5,839 nucleotides of DNA from Bacteroidales bacterium. Its GTDB lineage: Bacteria; Bacteroidota; Bacteroidia; Bacteroidales; F082. Shown here piece after piece: positions 1 through 5,839 of the stretch. Below the pieces are notes generated by a model, which was not told the DNA's origin, made no database searches, and was given only the letters and a program-made list of their open reading frames with translations. The stretch's first letter is position 1. Each line of letters begins with the position of its first letter. Where the stretch lies: positions 1-5,839 of the forward strand of contig JADYZK010000114.1 in assembly GCA_020853175.1 (NCBI GenBank), written 5' to 3'. The position numbers were made by a program, and so were the translations under genes.

Positions 1-21
1 AAGGCCAAATCGTTTTTTTTG

Positions 22-29
22 TTTATTTG
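22..29 (+). promoter_or_regulatory. weak candidate -7 promoter box for the queuosine-precursor transporter
   Basis: TTTATTTG matches the Bacteroidota -7 consensus TAnnTTTG except at its second base. It ends 18 bases before the TTG start, close to the 19 and 25 bases seen for the other two + strand candidates here. A -33 TTG would lie at or beyond the window edge and is not visible. The run of eight T at 13-20 just upstream could instead be the tail of a terminator belonging to a gene outside the window. Confidence 0.25.
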
Positions 30-47
30 TAAAAATGATATATCGCC

Positions 48-779
48 TTGACAAAAACACCCATAAACCCCCAAATCCTTCAGTTTGAGCTTTCCAAGCA
101 CAAGCGGGCCAAAGCTGAACTGCTGTACCTCATTTTTGGCGCATTGTTCATCACCTCGCTCGTCACCAGCAACCTTATCTTTCAAAAGTTTTTCTTTTGG
201 AATCCTTCCGGCCTCTTTCGTTTTGAGCTGAGTGTGGGCATCATCGCTTATCCCATCACCTTTTTAATCACTGATATTGTTTCAGAGGTTTATGGCCAGA
301 GACGCGCCAATAACCTGGTGATTGCAGGCGTTTTTGCCAGTGCTTTTGCCTTGGGAATCGTTGTTATTTCCACCTTGGCCCCTGCCACTGAATGGTCGCC
401 CTTGAACGATGCCGAGTTCAAAAAAACTTTTGGTTTTACTTTTGTAGCTGTAGGAGCTTCGTTGGTGGCCTATCTTGTTGCCCAGTTCGTGGACGTGCAG
501 ATTTTTCACTTCTGGAAAAGAGTTACCAAAGGCAAGCATTTGTGGCTTCGTAACAACCTCTCCACTTTCACAAGTCAATTGCTCGATACTGTTACAGTGT
601 TGTTTCTTTTGTGCAGCTTTGGCGTGCTCGATTGGAGTCTTTTTTTACCGCTATTGGCCAACGGGTATTTGTTTAAAGTCATCATTGCGTTGCTCGACAC
701 GCCTTTCGCTTACGCCGGTGTGTATGGCTTACGGCGTTATTTCGGCCTCAAAGGACATGGAGCCGAGTTGGGCATTTAG
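48..779 (+). CDS. yhhQ: queuosine precursor transporter, YhhQ / DUF165 (COG1738) family, TTG start
   Basis: This is an inner-membrane transporter of the family whose E. coli member YhhQ takes up queuosine precursors (preQ0/preQ1) for tRNA modification. The 243-residue product is hydrophobic, with six likely membrane helices at about residues 25-48, 62-82, 89-111, 128-155, 177-196 and 198-228. Family signatures are visible: YPITFLITDIVSEVYG at 68-83 and the WLRNN...SQLLDT block at 166-181. Length is normal for the family. The start is inferred to be TTG at 48: an in-frame TGA at 36-38 blocks extension, only TAT, ATC and GCC lie between, and the protein contains no internal methionine, so no downstream ATG could serve. 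The basic N-terminus (KHKRAK, 17-22) before helix 1 would be cytoplasmic under the positive-inside rule. The family call is strong; the exact substrate is inferred from family membership, with no queuosine gene adjacent. Confidence 0.9.
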   Translation: MTKTPINPQILQFELSKHKRAKAELLYLIFGALFITSLVTSNLIFQKFFFWNPSGLFRFELSVGIIAYPITFLITDIVSEVYGQRRANNLVIAGVFASAFALGIVVISTLAPATEWSPLNDAEFKKTFGFTFVAVGASLVAYLVAQFVDVQIFHFWKRVTKGKHLWLRNNLSTFTSQLLDTVTVLFLLCSFGVLDWSLFLPLLANGYLFKVIIALLDTPFAYAGVYGLRRYFGLKGHGAELGI

Positions 780-788
780 ACGGAACTA

Positions 789-822
789 TTGGCTCATCAA
801 TGGTCTTTTTCTTGTAATTTTG
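789..822 (+). promoter_or_regulatory. candidate Bacteroidota-type promoter of the alpha/beta-hydrolase
   Basis: TAATTTTG at 815-822 matches the -7 consensus TAnnTTTG exactly. A TTG at 789-791 lies 23 bp upstream, at the long end of the spacing reported for Bacteroidota -33/-7 promoters. Transcription would begin near 826-830, giving a leader of roughly 12-16 bases before the ATG at 842. The whole element fits in the 62 bp between the transporter stop and the hydrolase start, so the hydrolase probably has its own promoter and need not depend on read-through. Confidence 0.6.
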
Positions 823-841
823 CGGGTTCAAGACACATACA

Positions 842-1648
842 ATGAAACTTTTTTTTCGCCGTTACGGCCGCCTGGGCGACCAACCCCTCATCATTCTTCA
901 TGGTTTGTTTGGTATTTCCGATAACTGGGTTTCTTATGGCAGACGCATTGCCGACGAAGGCTTTGATGTCATCATCCCCGACCAACGCAACCATGGCCTT
1001 TCGCCGCATAGCGAGGTGTTCAATTATTTGGCCATGACCGATGATTTAATGGAATTGATTGAAGACCAGCAAATTGTTAATCCTATTTTATTGGGTCACA
1101 GCATGGGCGGAAAGGTGGCCATGCGTTTTGCTTTGGAAAATCCTGAAAAGTTGAACCGCCTGATTGTGGTTGACATCAGCCTGAAAGCTTATGGCGACAG
1201 GCCCCACCACCGCAACATCATTGAAGCCTTACAGTCCGTTGATTTGAAACAACACAGCCAACGATCTACCATTGACGATGACCTGAAAAAGCAAATTCCT
1301 CAACAGCGTGTCCGTCAGTTTTTGATGAAAAACCTGCATTGGCGCGACAAAGAAACCTTGGAATGGCGGCTGAACCTCACGGGTATTGGCAACAACCTCA
1401 GCGAAATGTTCGATGCCATTCAAACAGGAACTCCTTTCTACAAACCCTGCCTATTTATTCGCGGCGGCCTTTCCGATTATATCTTGCCCGAAGATTATCC
1501 GGTGATTCGTTCCAATTTCCCCAACGCGGAAATCATCACCATCGAAAAAGCCTCCCACTGGGTTCATGCCGAGGCTGCCGAGGAGTTTTATCTCCTCAGT
1601 TCGGGTTTCCTCACCGGAAATCCCGATTGGCTGAATGCCAACGAATAA
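842..1648 (+). CDS. alpha/beta-fold hydrolase, YbfF-type esterase
   Basis: This is a cytoplasmic serine hydrolase of 268 residues, most like the YbfF esterase group, which acts on short acyl esters and acyl-CoA thioesters in vitro; the physiological substrate is unknown. The fold signatures occur in order: HGLFG at 20-24 (oxyanion region), DQRNHG at 47-52, and the nucleophile elbow GHSMGG at 85-90 with Ser87. VVDIS at 109-113 supplies Asp111, aligning with the Asp after strand 6 that YbfF uses. Ser211-Asp212 follow RGG, and SHW at 238-240 carries His239. Ser87/Asp111/Ser211/His239 therefore match the Ser-Asp-Ser-His arrangement described for YbfF. A cap region lies at about 115-195. There is no signal peptide. 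The ATG has no Shine-Dalgarno sequence; codons 3-5 contain a run of eight T. An alternative label would be a related member of the haloperoxidase/epoxide-hydrolase-like group; the YbfF-style Asp position argues against it. Confidence 0.88.
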   Translation: MKLFFRRYGRLGDQPLIILHGLFGISDNWVSYGRRIADEGFDVIIPDQRNHGLSPHSEVFNYLAMTDDLMELIEDQQIVNPILLGHSMGGKVAMRFALENPEKLNRLIVVDISLKAYGDRPHHRNIIEALQSVDLKQHSQRSTIDDDLKKQIPQQRVRQFLMKNLHWRDKETLEWRLNLTGIGNNLSEMFDAIQTGTPFYKPCLFIRGGLSDYILPEDYPVIRSNFPNAEIITIEKASHWVHAEAAEEFYLLSSGFLTGNPDWLNANE

Positions 1649-1755
1649 CCTATAAAGGGTTTGTGTTTGCCGCTCTGCAACAAAATTCAATCAAAAACAG
1701 CGTCGGAAATTTTTCATCACCAACAATAAAAAACACTTTTAGTTGTCAAAATAAA

Positions 1756-1786
1756 CCAAAGGCCTCCAAAATCGCTACCTTTGGAG
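1756..1786. repeat. overlapping inverted repeats around the maeB -7 box
   Basis: Two perfect 7 bp inverted repeats share their right arm. CCAAAGG (1756-1762) pairs with CCTTTGG (1778-1784), and CTCCAAA (1764-1770) pairs with TTTGGAG (1780-1786) across a 9-base loop. They cannot both form at once. The right arm contains most of the -7 box, so the element could be an operator or merely an effect of promoter composition. The structure is seen directly; a regulatory role is inference. Confidence 0.4.
1776..1783 (+). promoter_or_regulatory. candidate -7 promoter box of maeB
   Basis: TACCTTTG is an exact match to the Bacteroidota -7 consensus TAnnTTTG. It ends 25 bases before the maeB ATG, implying a leader of about 18-20 bases. 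No TTG lies at the usual 17-23 bp upstream; the nearest, at 1743-1745, is 30 bp away, so the -33 element is either degenerate or replaced by an activator. The rest of the 1649-1775 gap is AT-rich and shows no gene or convincing terminator. Confidence 0.6.
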
Positions 1787-1808
1787 TCTATCAAATCAAA
1801 AACACATT

Positions 1809-4097
1809 ATGGATAAGTTATTTTTTAAGGATGCCCTCAACTACCACGCTATGGGCCGTCCGGGAAAACTCGAAGTGATTCCCACCAAACCATACAGCAC
1901 CCAGCGCGATCTTTCTTTGGCATACAGTCCTGGTGTGGCCGACCCTTGTTTGGCCATCAACAAAAATCCGGACGATGTGTACAAATACACCGGAAAAGGC
2001 AATCTTGTGGCTGTAATCTCCAATGGCACTGCCGTTTTGGGCTTAGGCGATATTGGCCCCGAAGCCGGTAAGCCGGTTATGGAAGGCAAAGGTCTGCTGT
2101 TTAAAGTGTTTGCCGATATTGATGTGTTCGACATCGAGATCAACGAAAAAGACCCGCAGAAATTTATCGAAGTGGTCAAAGCCATTGCGCCCACTTTTGG
2201 AGGAATCAACCTCGAAGACATCAAAGCACCCGAGTGTTTCGAGATTGAGGAAGCCCTCAAAAAAGCTTTACCCATCCCCATCATGCACGACGACCAGCAT
2301 GGAACGGCCATCATTACCTCTGCCGGACTGCTTAACGCGTTAGAGATCAATGGTAAAAAAATAGATAAGCTCAAGATTGTTGTCAATGGTGCTGGTGCAG
2401 CTGCCATTTCTTGCACCAAACTTTACATCAAGCTGGGGGCCAAGCCCGAAAATATACTGATGTTCGACAGCAAAGGGCTGCTCACCAAAACCCGCACCGA
2501 CCTCAACAGCACCAAATTACAGTTTGCGCTTGACGTTCCCGACATCAGTCTTGAAAACGCCCTTATAGGTGCCGATATGTTTCTTGGACTTTCGGTTGCG
2601 GGAGTCATTAAAAAGCACATGTTGCTGGCAATGGCCGAAAATCCTATCGTTTTTGCTCTCGCCAATCCCAATCCGGAAATCTCTTACGAAGATGCCATGG
2701 CCACCCGCGATGACATTATCATGGCCACCGGACGTTCAGATTTTCCTAACCAGATCAACAATGTTTTGGGTTTTCCTTACATTTTTAGAGGGGCTTTGGA
2801 TGTTCGCGCAGGCGAAATTAACGACGAAATGAAATTGGCTGCTTCCGTGGCATTGGCGCAGCTGGCCAAAGAGCCGGTTCCCGAAGAGGTGAATATCGCC
2901 TTCAATGTGAACAACTTGCGCTTCGGACGAGAATACATCATTCCGAAACCTACCGATCCCCGATTGATTGAAAGGGTGGCACCTGCCGTTGCCAGGGCAG
3001 CAATGGAATCGGGCATCGCGCGCAAACCTATCCTCAATTGGGAAAATTATGGAGAGGAATTGCGCAAAAGACTCAAAACCAGCAACCCTATGCTGAGGCA
3101 AATCAAAACACGAGCAAAACACAACCCCAAGCGCGTTATTTTGGCCGATGCCGACAACTATAAAATGCTTAAAGCAGCCGAAATTGTTCTCAACGAAGGC
3201 TATGCCGAGCCGATCTTATTGGGAAATGCTGCAAAAATTAAAGCCATCATCCAAGAAAACGAATTGGAATTGTATGGCGTTGAAATTATTGATCCCCGCT
3301 CGCACGAACAGAACGGGAAACGCAAACAGTTTGCCGAAGCTCTTTTCTTACGCCGTCAGCGCAAGGGCATGACCTTTTCAGCGGCACGAAGTCTGATGAT
3401 GCACCGCAGTTATTTTGCTGCCATGATGCTGTCAACCGGTTATGCCGATGCCATGGTGTCGGGGCTTACACGTAACTATCCCGATTCTATCAGGCCTGTG
3501 CTTCAGGTGATTGATAAATCGGAGGGCAACAATATCGCGTCAGGTACCTATATCGTAAACACCAACAGAGGGCCTGTGTTTTTTGCCGATTGTACCTTAA
3601 ACATTGACCCGACTTGGGAACAATTGGTCGAAATTACACTTCAAACCTGTAAATCGGTGCGTGATTATAAGATCACCCCACGGGTGGCGTTGGTGTCCTA
3701 TTCCAGCTTTGGATCTGCCGAAGGAAAAGTGCCCGAAAAACAAAGGAAGGCAGTGGAATACCTTCACGAACATCATCCCAATTTGATCGTGGATGGCGAA
3801 ATTCAAGCCAATGCTGCACTCAATCCCGAACTGTTGAAAGAGTCGTTTTCGTTTTCAAAACTATTGAGTGGTCCTGCCAATGTGCTCATTTTCCCCAACC
3901 TCGAATCGGGCAATATTGCCTATAAACTGATGCAGGAATTGGGAGGCTTTGAAGTGATTGGGCCCGTTTTGAATGGTATGAAGGAATCGGTACAGATTCT
4001 GCAAATGGGTTGCTCGGTTAATGAAATCGTCAATATGATTACCATTGCCGCCATTGATGCCCAAAACAAATCGGAAGCCCGCAACCTTGTGAAATAA
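1809..4097 (+). CDS. maeB: NADP-dependent malic enzyme with C-terminal phosphotransacetylase-like domain (MaeB type)
   Basis: This cytosolic enzyme converts malate to pyruvate and CO2 with reduction of NAD(P)+, linking the TCA cycle to acetyl-CoA and NADPH supply. The N-terminal malic domain (about 1-165) carries YSPGVA at 39-44 with the proposed acid Tyr39, MEGK at 91-94 with the proposed base Lys94, and metal ligands in LEDI (Glu136, Asp137) and HDDQHGT (160-166). The Rossmann domain has GAGAAA at 194-199, and ANPNPE occurs at 285-290. From about 430 to 762 there is a PTA-like domain: [11 protein letters not shown] at 546-556, [12 protein letters not shown] at 591-602 and [14 protein letters not shown] at 661-674. 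Total length of 762 is typical of MaeB. Where active PTA reads LSRGCS followed by Asp, this protein reads LQMGCS (731-736) followed by Glu739, so the domain is probably non-catalytic. In E. coli MaeB this domain mediates allosteric control by acetyl-CoA. NADP preference is taken from the family, not proven here. Confidence 0.95.
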   Translation: MDKLFFKDALNYHAMGRPGKLEVIPTKPYSTQRDLSLAYSPGVADPCLAINKNPDDVYKYTGKGNLVAVISNGTAVLGLGDIGPEAGKPVMEGKGLLFKVFADIDVFDIEINEKDPQKFIEVVKAIAPTFGGINLEDIKAPECFEIEEALKKALPIPIMHDDQHGTAIITSAGLLNALEINGKKIDKLKIVVNGAGAAAISCTKLYIKLGAKPENILMFDSKGLLTKTRTDLNSTKLQFALDVPDISLENALIGADMFLGLSVAGVIKKHMLLAMAENPIVFALANPNPEISYEDAMATRDDIIMATGRSDFPNQINNVLGFPYIFRGALDVRAGEINDEMKLAASVALAQLAKEPVPEEVNIAFNVNNLRFGREYIIPKPTDPRLIERVAPAVARAAMESGIARKPILNWENYGEELRKRLKTSNPMLRQIKTRAKHNPKRVILADADNYKMLKAAEIVLNEGYAEPILLGNAAKIKAIIQENELELYGVEIIDPRSHEQNGKRKQFAEALFLRRQRKGMTFSAARSLMMHRSYFAAMMLSTGYADAMVSGLTRNYPDSIRPVLQVIDKSEGNNIASGTYIVNTNRGPVFFADCTLNIDPTWEQLVEITLQTCKSVRDYKITPRVALVSYSSFGSAEGKVPEKQRKAVEYLHEHHPNLIVDGEIQANAALNPELLKESFSFSKLLSGPANVLIFPNLESGNIAYKLMQELGGFEVIGPVLNGMKESVQILQMGCSVNEIVNMITIAAIDAQNKSEARNLVK

Positions 4098-4107
4098 ATC
4101 AATGTGC

Positions 4108-4147
4108 TTTTCTGAAAACCGTTCTCGAATAAGCGGTTTTCAGAAAA
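4108..4147. terminator. candidate bidirectional terminator hairpin between maeB and thrC
   Basis: The arm TTTTCTGAAAACCG (4108-4121) is perfectly complementary to CGGTTTTCAGAAAA (4134-4147), with a 12-base spacer that can add a G-U and a U-A pair. It begins 11 bases after the maeB stop and its right arm contains the thrC stop codon. The location between convergent genes suits two-way termination. It is atypical: the GC core is short and the T-tracts lie inside the stem, with no U-run following it on either strand. Confidence 0.5.
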
Positions 4148-5462
4148 CGATTTGGTTTTCGTCTTCCAAAACAACTTTTTTAATCTGTGAATAATTGTTT
4201 TCACAAGATAGAAATTGCTCTTTTTTGTCTTCAAAGGCTTGCAGCCGTTCAGGTATGACAAGTTTGTTTCTAAGTCGTTTTTTAACTGTTTCGGCAAATT
4301 TGGCCGGATGGGCTGTCTCAAGAAATACACCTATGGCCGGCGGTGGATTTTGTTGCAGATATTTTTTAAGTCCGAGATAACCCACAGCCCCATGCGGATC
4401 CAAAAGGTAGTTGCAATGTTGAAAAACACTCTTCATAACTTCCTCCGTTTGCTCATCGCTAAAGCTGTAAGCTTGAAGATGTTGCCGCATCGTTTCAATA
4501 TTTTTGAAAAGGAACAACATCCGCTCGAAATTACTTGGATTTCCCACATCCATGGCATTGCTGATGGTTTTTACCGATGGGCGTGCCGTAAAAACGCCTT
4601 CTTGAAGATAGCTCGGAACAACATCGTTGACATTGGTGGCTGCTACAAATTGATGGATGGGAATGCCCATAAGCTGCGCCATCAAACCGGCGGTGAGGTT
4701 TCCGAAATTCCCACTGGGAACGCTAAAAACCAATGGTTTGTCCTGCTGCTTCAACCGACTGGCAGCAAAAGCAAAGTAAACCATTTGTGGCAACAATCGC
4801 GCAATATTGATGCTGTTGGCCGAGGTAAGCACTTGATTTTGCTGCATTTCAGCATCTGAAAGAAGTGCTTTTACATGGCGTTGACAATCATCAAAAGTAC
4901 CGTCAACTTCCAAAGCTACGACGTTGCCGCCCCAGGTTGTCAACTGTTTTTGTTGCATCCGGCTGACTTTATTTTTCGGAAAAAGGATGTACACCTTTGT
5001 GCCTTTCATGCCGTAGAAGCCTGCTGCCACTGCGCTTCCCGTATCGCCCGACGTGGCAACCACCACTTTGATGTTTTTGTGTTCCTGATGGGTAAAACCT
5101 GCCAGCAACCGTGCCATAAAGCGAGCGCCCACATCTTTAAAAGCAAGTGTAGGGCCGTGAAAAAGCTCGAGACTAAAAATATTGTCCTCTATTTCTACCC
5201 ATGAAATAGGGAAATTAAAAACCTCTTGACATAATGCCTCAAAGGCAGGAATTGAAAAAGAGTCTGCAACATAAGGAAACAGCATCTTGGCAGCTATTTC
5301 AGGCAACTTGAGGGAGGAAAAACTGTCGAGGGTTTCAGGATCAATGGGCAGGAGTCGTTCGGGCATAAAAAGTCCTCCATCGTCGGCCAAGCCTTTAATG
5401 ACGGCCTCTTGCAAGCTTACTGCCTGCTTTTTATCGGGATCGCGTGTTGAAAAATACTTCAT
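4140..5462 (-). CDS. thrC: threonine synthase, PLP-dependent
   Basis: It catalyses the last step of threonine synthesis, O-phospho-L-homoserine to threonine plus phosphate, in the cytosol. Counting from the chosen ATG (440 residues), the PLP-binding lysine is Lys109 in LFHGPTLAFKD (100-110). Other family landmarks are DDGGLFMPE (27-35), TSGDTGSA (138-145), PSGNFGN (249-255, cofactor phosphate loop), DPHGAVGY (355-362) and ETAHPAKF (382-389). Length is close to the 428 residues of E. coli ThrC, so the gene is complete. The ATG at 5462 gives the normal family N-terminus MKYFSTRD. The frame is open 8 codons further, to a TTG at 5486, but that start would overlap homoserine kinase and adds residues unlike the family. 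The ATG lies 17 bp after the homoserine kinase stop with no promoter in between, so the two genes are almost certainly co-transcribed. The gene converges on maeB. Confidence 0.96.
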   Translation of the reverse strand: MKYFSTRDPDKKQAVSLQEAVIKGLADDGGLFMPERLLPIDPETLDSFSSLKLPEIAAKMLFPYVADSFSIPAFEALCQEVFNFPISWVEIEDNIFSLELFHGPTLAFKDVGARFMARLLAGFTHQEHKNIKVVVATSGDTGSAVAAGFYGMKGTKVYILFPKNKVSRMQQKQLTTWGGNVVALEVDGTFDDCQRHVKALLSDAEMQQNQVLTSANSINIARLLPQMVYFAFAASRLKQQDKPLVFSVPSGNFGNLTAGLMAQLMGIPIHQFVAATNVNDVVPSYLQEGVFTARPSVKTISNAMDVGNPSNFERMLFLFKNIETMRQHLQAYSFSDEQTEEVMKSVFQHCNYLLDPHGAVGYLGLKKYLQQNPPPAIGVFLETAHPAKFAETVKKRLRNKLVIPERLQAFEDKKEQFLSCENNYSQIKKVVLEDENQIVF

Positions 5463-5479
5463 GCTTTTCGTGTTTTTAG

Positions 5480-5839
5480 TTACCAAAGTTCTTTCACCAC
5501 AGCTCCGGCTGTGTTGATTTGAGAAACAAAACCTTGGTTGCTGATGTCGTTAATGAGCAATAGGTCGGTAAGTTGTTGGGTCACTTGTTGTGCTTTTTGT
5601 TGACTATCGCAAAATGCGAAAACCGTTGGTCCTGAACCTGATATACCGAAAGAAAAAGCGCCGTTTGCATGCGCTTTGTGCCGCATGGTATCGAAAAAGG
5701 GAATGCGTGCAGAGCGGTGTGGGTCCACAATTACATCCACCATGCTTCGACCTATCAGCTCGAAATCGCTGTTATACAACCCTGCCACAAAACCGGCGAG
5801 GTTGCCCCATTGGAGGGTGGCATCTTTTAAAGGAATCAT
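5480..5839 (-). CDS. thrB: homoserine kinase, C-terminal part (runs off the window)
   Basis: Homoserine kinase phosphorylates homoserine with ATP to give O-phosphohomoserine, the substrate of the threonine synthase encoded next. Only the last 119 codons are present; the family is usually about 300-320 residues, so some 190 N-terminal residues, including the ATP-binding GHMP motif PxxxGLGSSAA, lie beyond 5839. The methionine at the window edge is internal, not a start. Visible marks are PLKDATLQWGNLA (3-15 of the fragment), DPHRSARIPFFD (39-50) and the glycine-rich GHMP motif 3, FGISGSGPTVFAF (64-76). It ends with TAA at 5482-5480, 17 bp before thrC. In Bacteroidota a fused aspartokinase-homoserine dehydrogenase (thrA) commonly lies upstream, which is an inference about sequence outside this window. 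The C-terminal motif separates it well from other GHMP kinases when taken with the thrC neighbour. Confidence 0.93.
   Translation of the reverse strand: MIPLKDATLQWGNLAGFVAGLYNSDFELIGRSMVDVIVDPHRSARIPFFDTMRHKAHANGAFSFGISGSGPTVFAFCDSQQKAQQVTQQLTDLLLINDISNQGFVSQINTAGAVVKELW

Noticed and set aside
48..53. TTGACA, an exact sigma70 -35 hexamer
   Set aside because: It coincides with the first codons of the transporter, has no TATAAT at the right spacing, and is not the promoter type seen elsewhere in this window.
35..88. ATG at 35 as the start of the transporter or of a leader peptide
   Set aside because: It is in a different frame and stops after 17 codons, with nothing suggesting a regulatory leader peptide.
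1658..1690. Possible terminator hairpin after the hydrolase (TTGC/GCAA plus TTTG/CAAA)
   Set aside because: It needs a 3-base bulge, has only four-pair stems and no following T-run.
1743..1745. TTG as the -33 element of the maeB promoter
   Set aside because: It lies 30 bp from the -7 box, beyond the usual 17-23 bp.
1841..2419. 192-codon open frame antisense to maeB, and other long antisense frames
   Set aside because: They lie wholly inside well-recognised genes, resemble no family, and are explained by the composition of the coding strand.
4215..4859. 214-codon + strand frame opposite thrC
   Set aside because: It is the shadow of a clearly conserved threonine synthase and shows no recognisable domain.
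5463..5486. An 8-codon N-terminal extension of threonine synthase starting at TTG 5486
   Set aside because: It would overlap the homoserine kinase end and adds residues not typical of the family; the ATG at 5462 gives the usual N-terminus.

Overview
The window looks like an ordinary chromosomal stretch from a member of the Bacteroidota. Four things suggest this: candidate promoters carry the Bacteroidota -7 box TAnnTTTG (TAATTTTG at 815-822, TACCTTTG at 1776-1783); no start codon has a clear Shine-Dalgarno sequence; the proteins resemble Bacteroidota versions of their families as I know them; and threonine synthase sits directly downstream of homoserine kinase. I cannot name a genus from the sequence.

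Layout. On the + strand there are three genes. The first is a six-helix queuosine-precursor transporter of the YhhQ/DUF165 family (48-779), which uses a TTG start and has no internal methionine. After a 62 bp gap with its own candidate promoter comes a YbfF-type alpha/beta-hydrolase (842-1648). After a 160 bp gap, holding a -7 box embedded in inverted repeats, comes a 762-residue MaeB-type malic enzyme with a C-terminal phosphotransacetylase-like domain (1809-4097). On the - strand, converging on maeB, are threonine synthase thrC (5462-4140) and, upstream of it, the C-terminal part of homoserine kinase thrB (continuing past 5839). A 14 bp perfect inverted repeat (4108-4147) separates the convergent ends and includes the thrC stop codon.

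How the genes relate. thrB and thrC are the last two steps from homoserine to threonine, and their 17 bp spacing and shared strand indicate an operon. The malic enzyme decarboxylates malate to pyruvate and supplies reducing power. Its C-terminal domain has lost the residues phosphotransacetylase uses for catalysis, as expected for an acetyl-CoA-sensing regulatory domain. The transporter and hydrolase appear to be independent housekeeping genes; each of the three + strand genes has at least a candidate promoter of its own.

I found no mobile element, CRISPR array, RNA gene or novel defence or biosynthetic system. No intergenic stretch exceeds 160 bp. The points worth a second look are the TTG start with a methionine-free transporter, the repeats overlapping the maeB promoter, the catalytically altered PTA-like domain, and the hairpin over the thrC stop.
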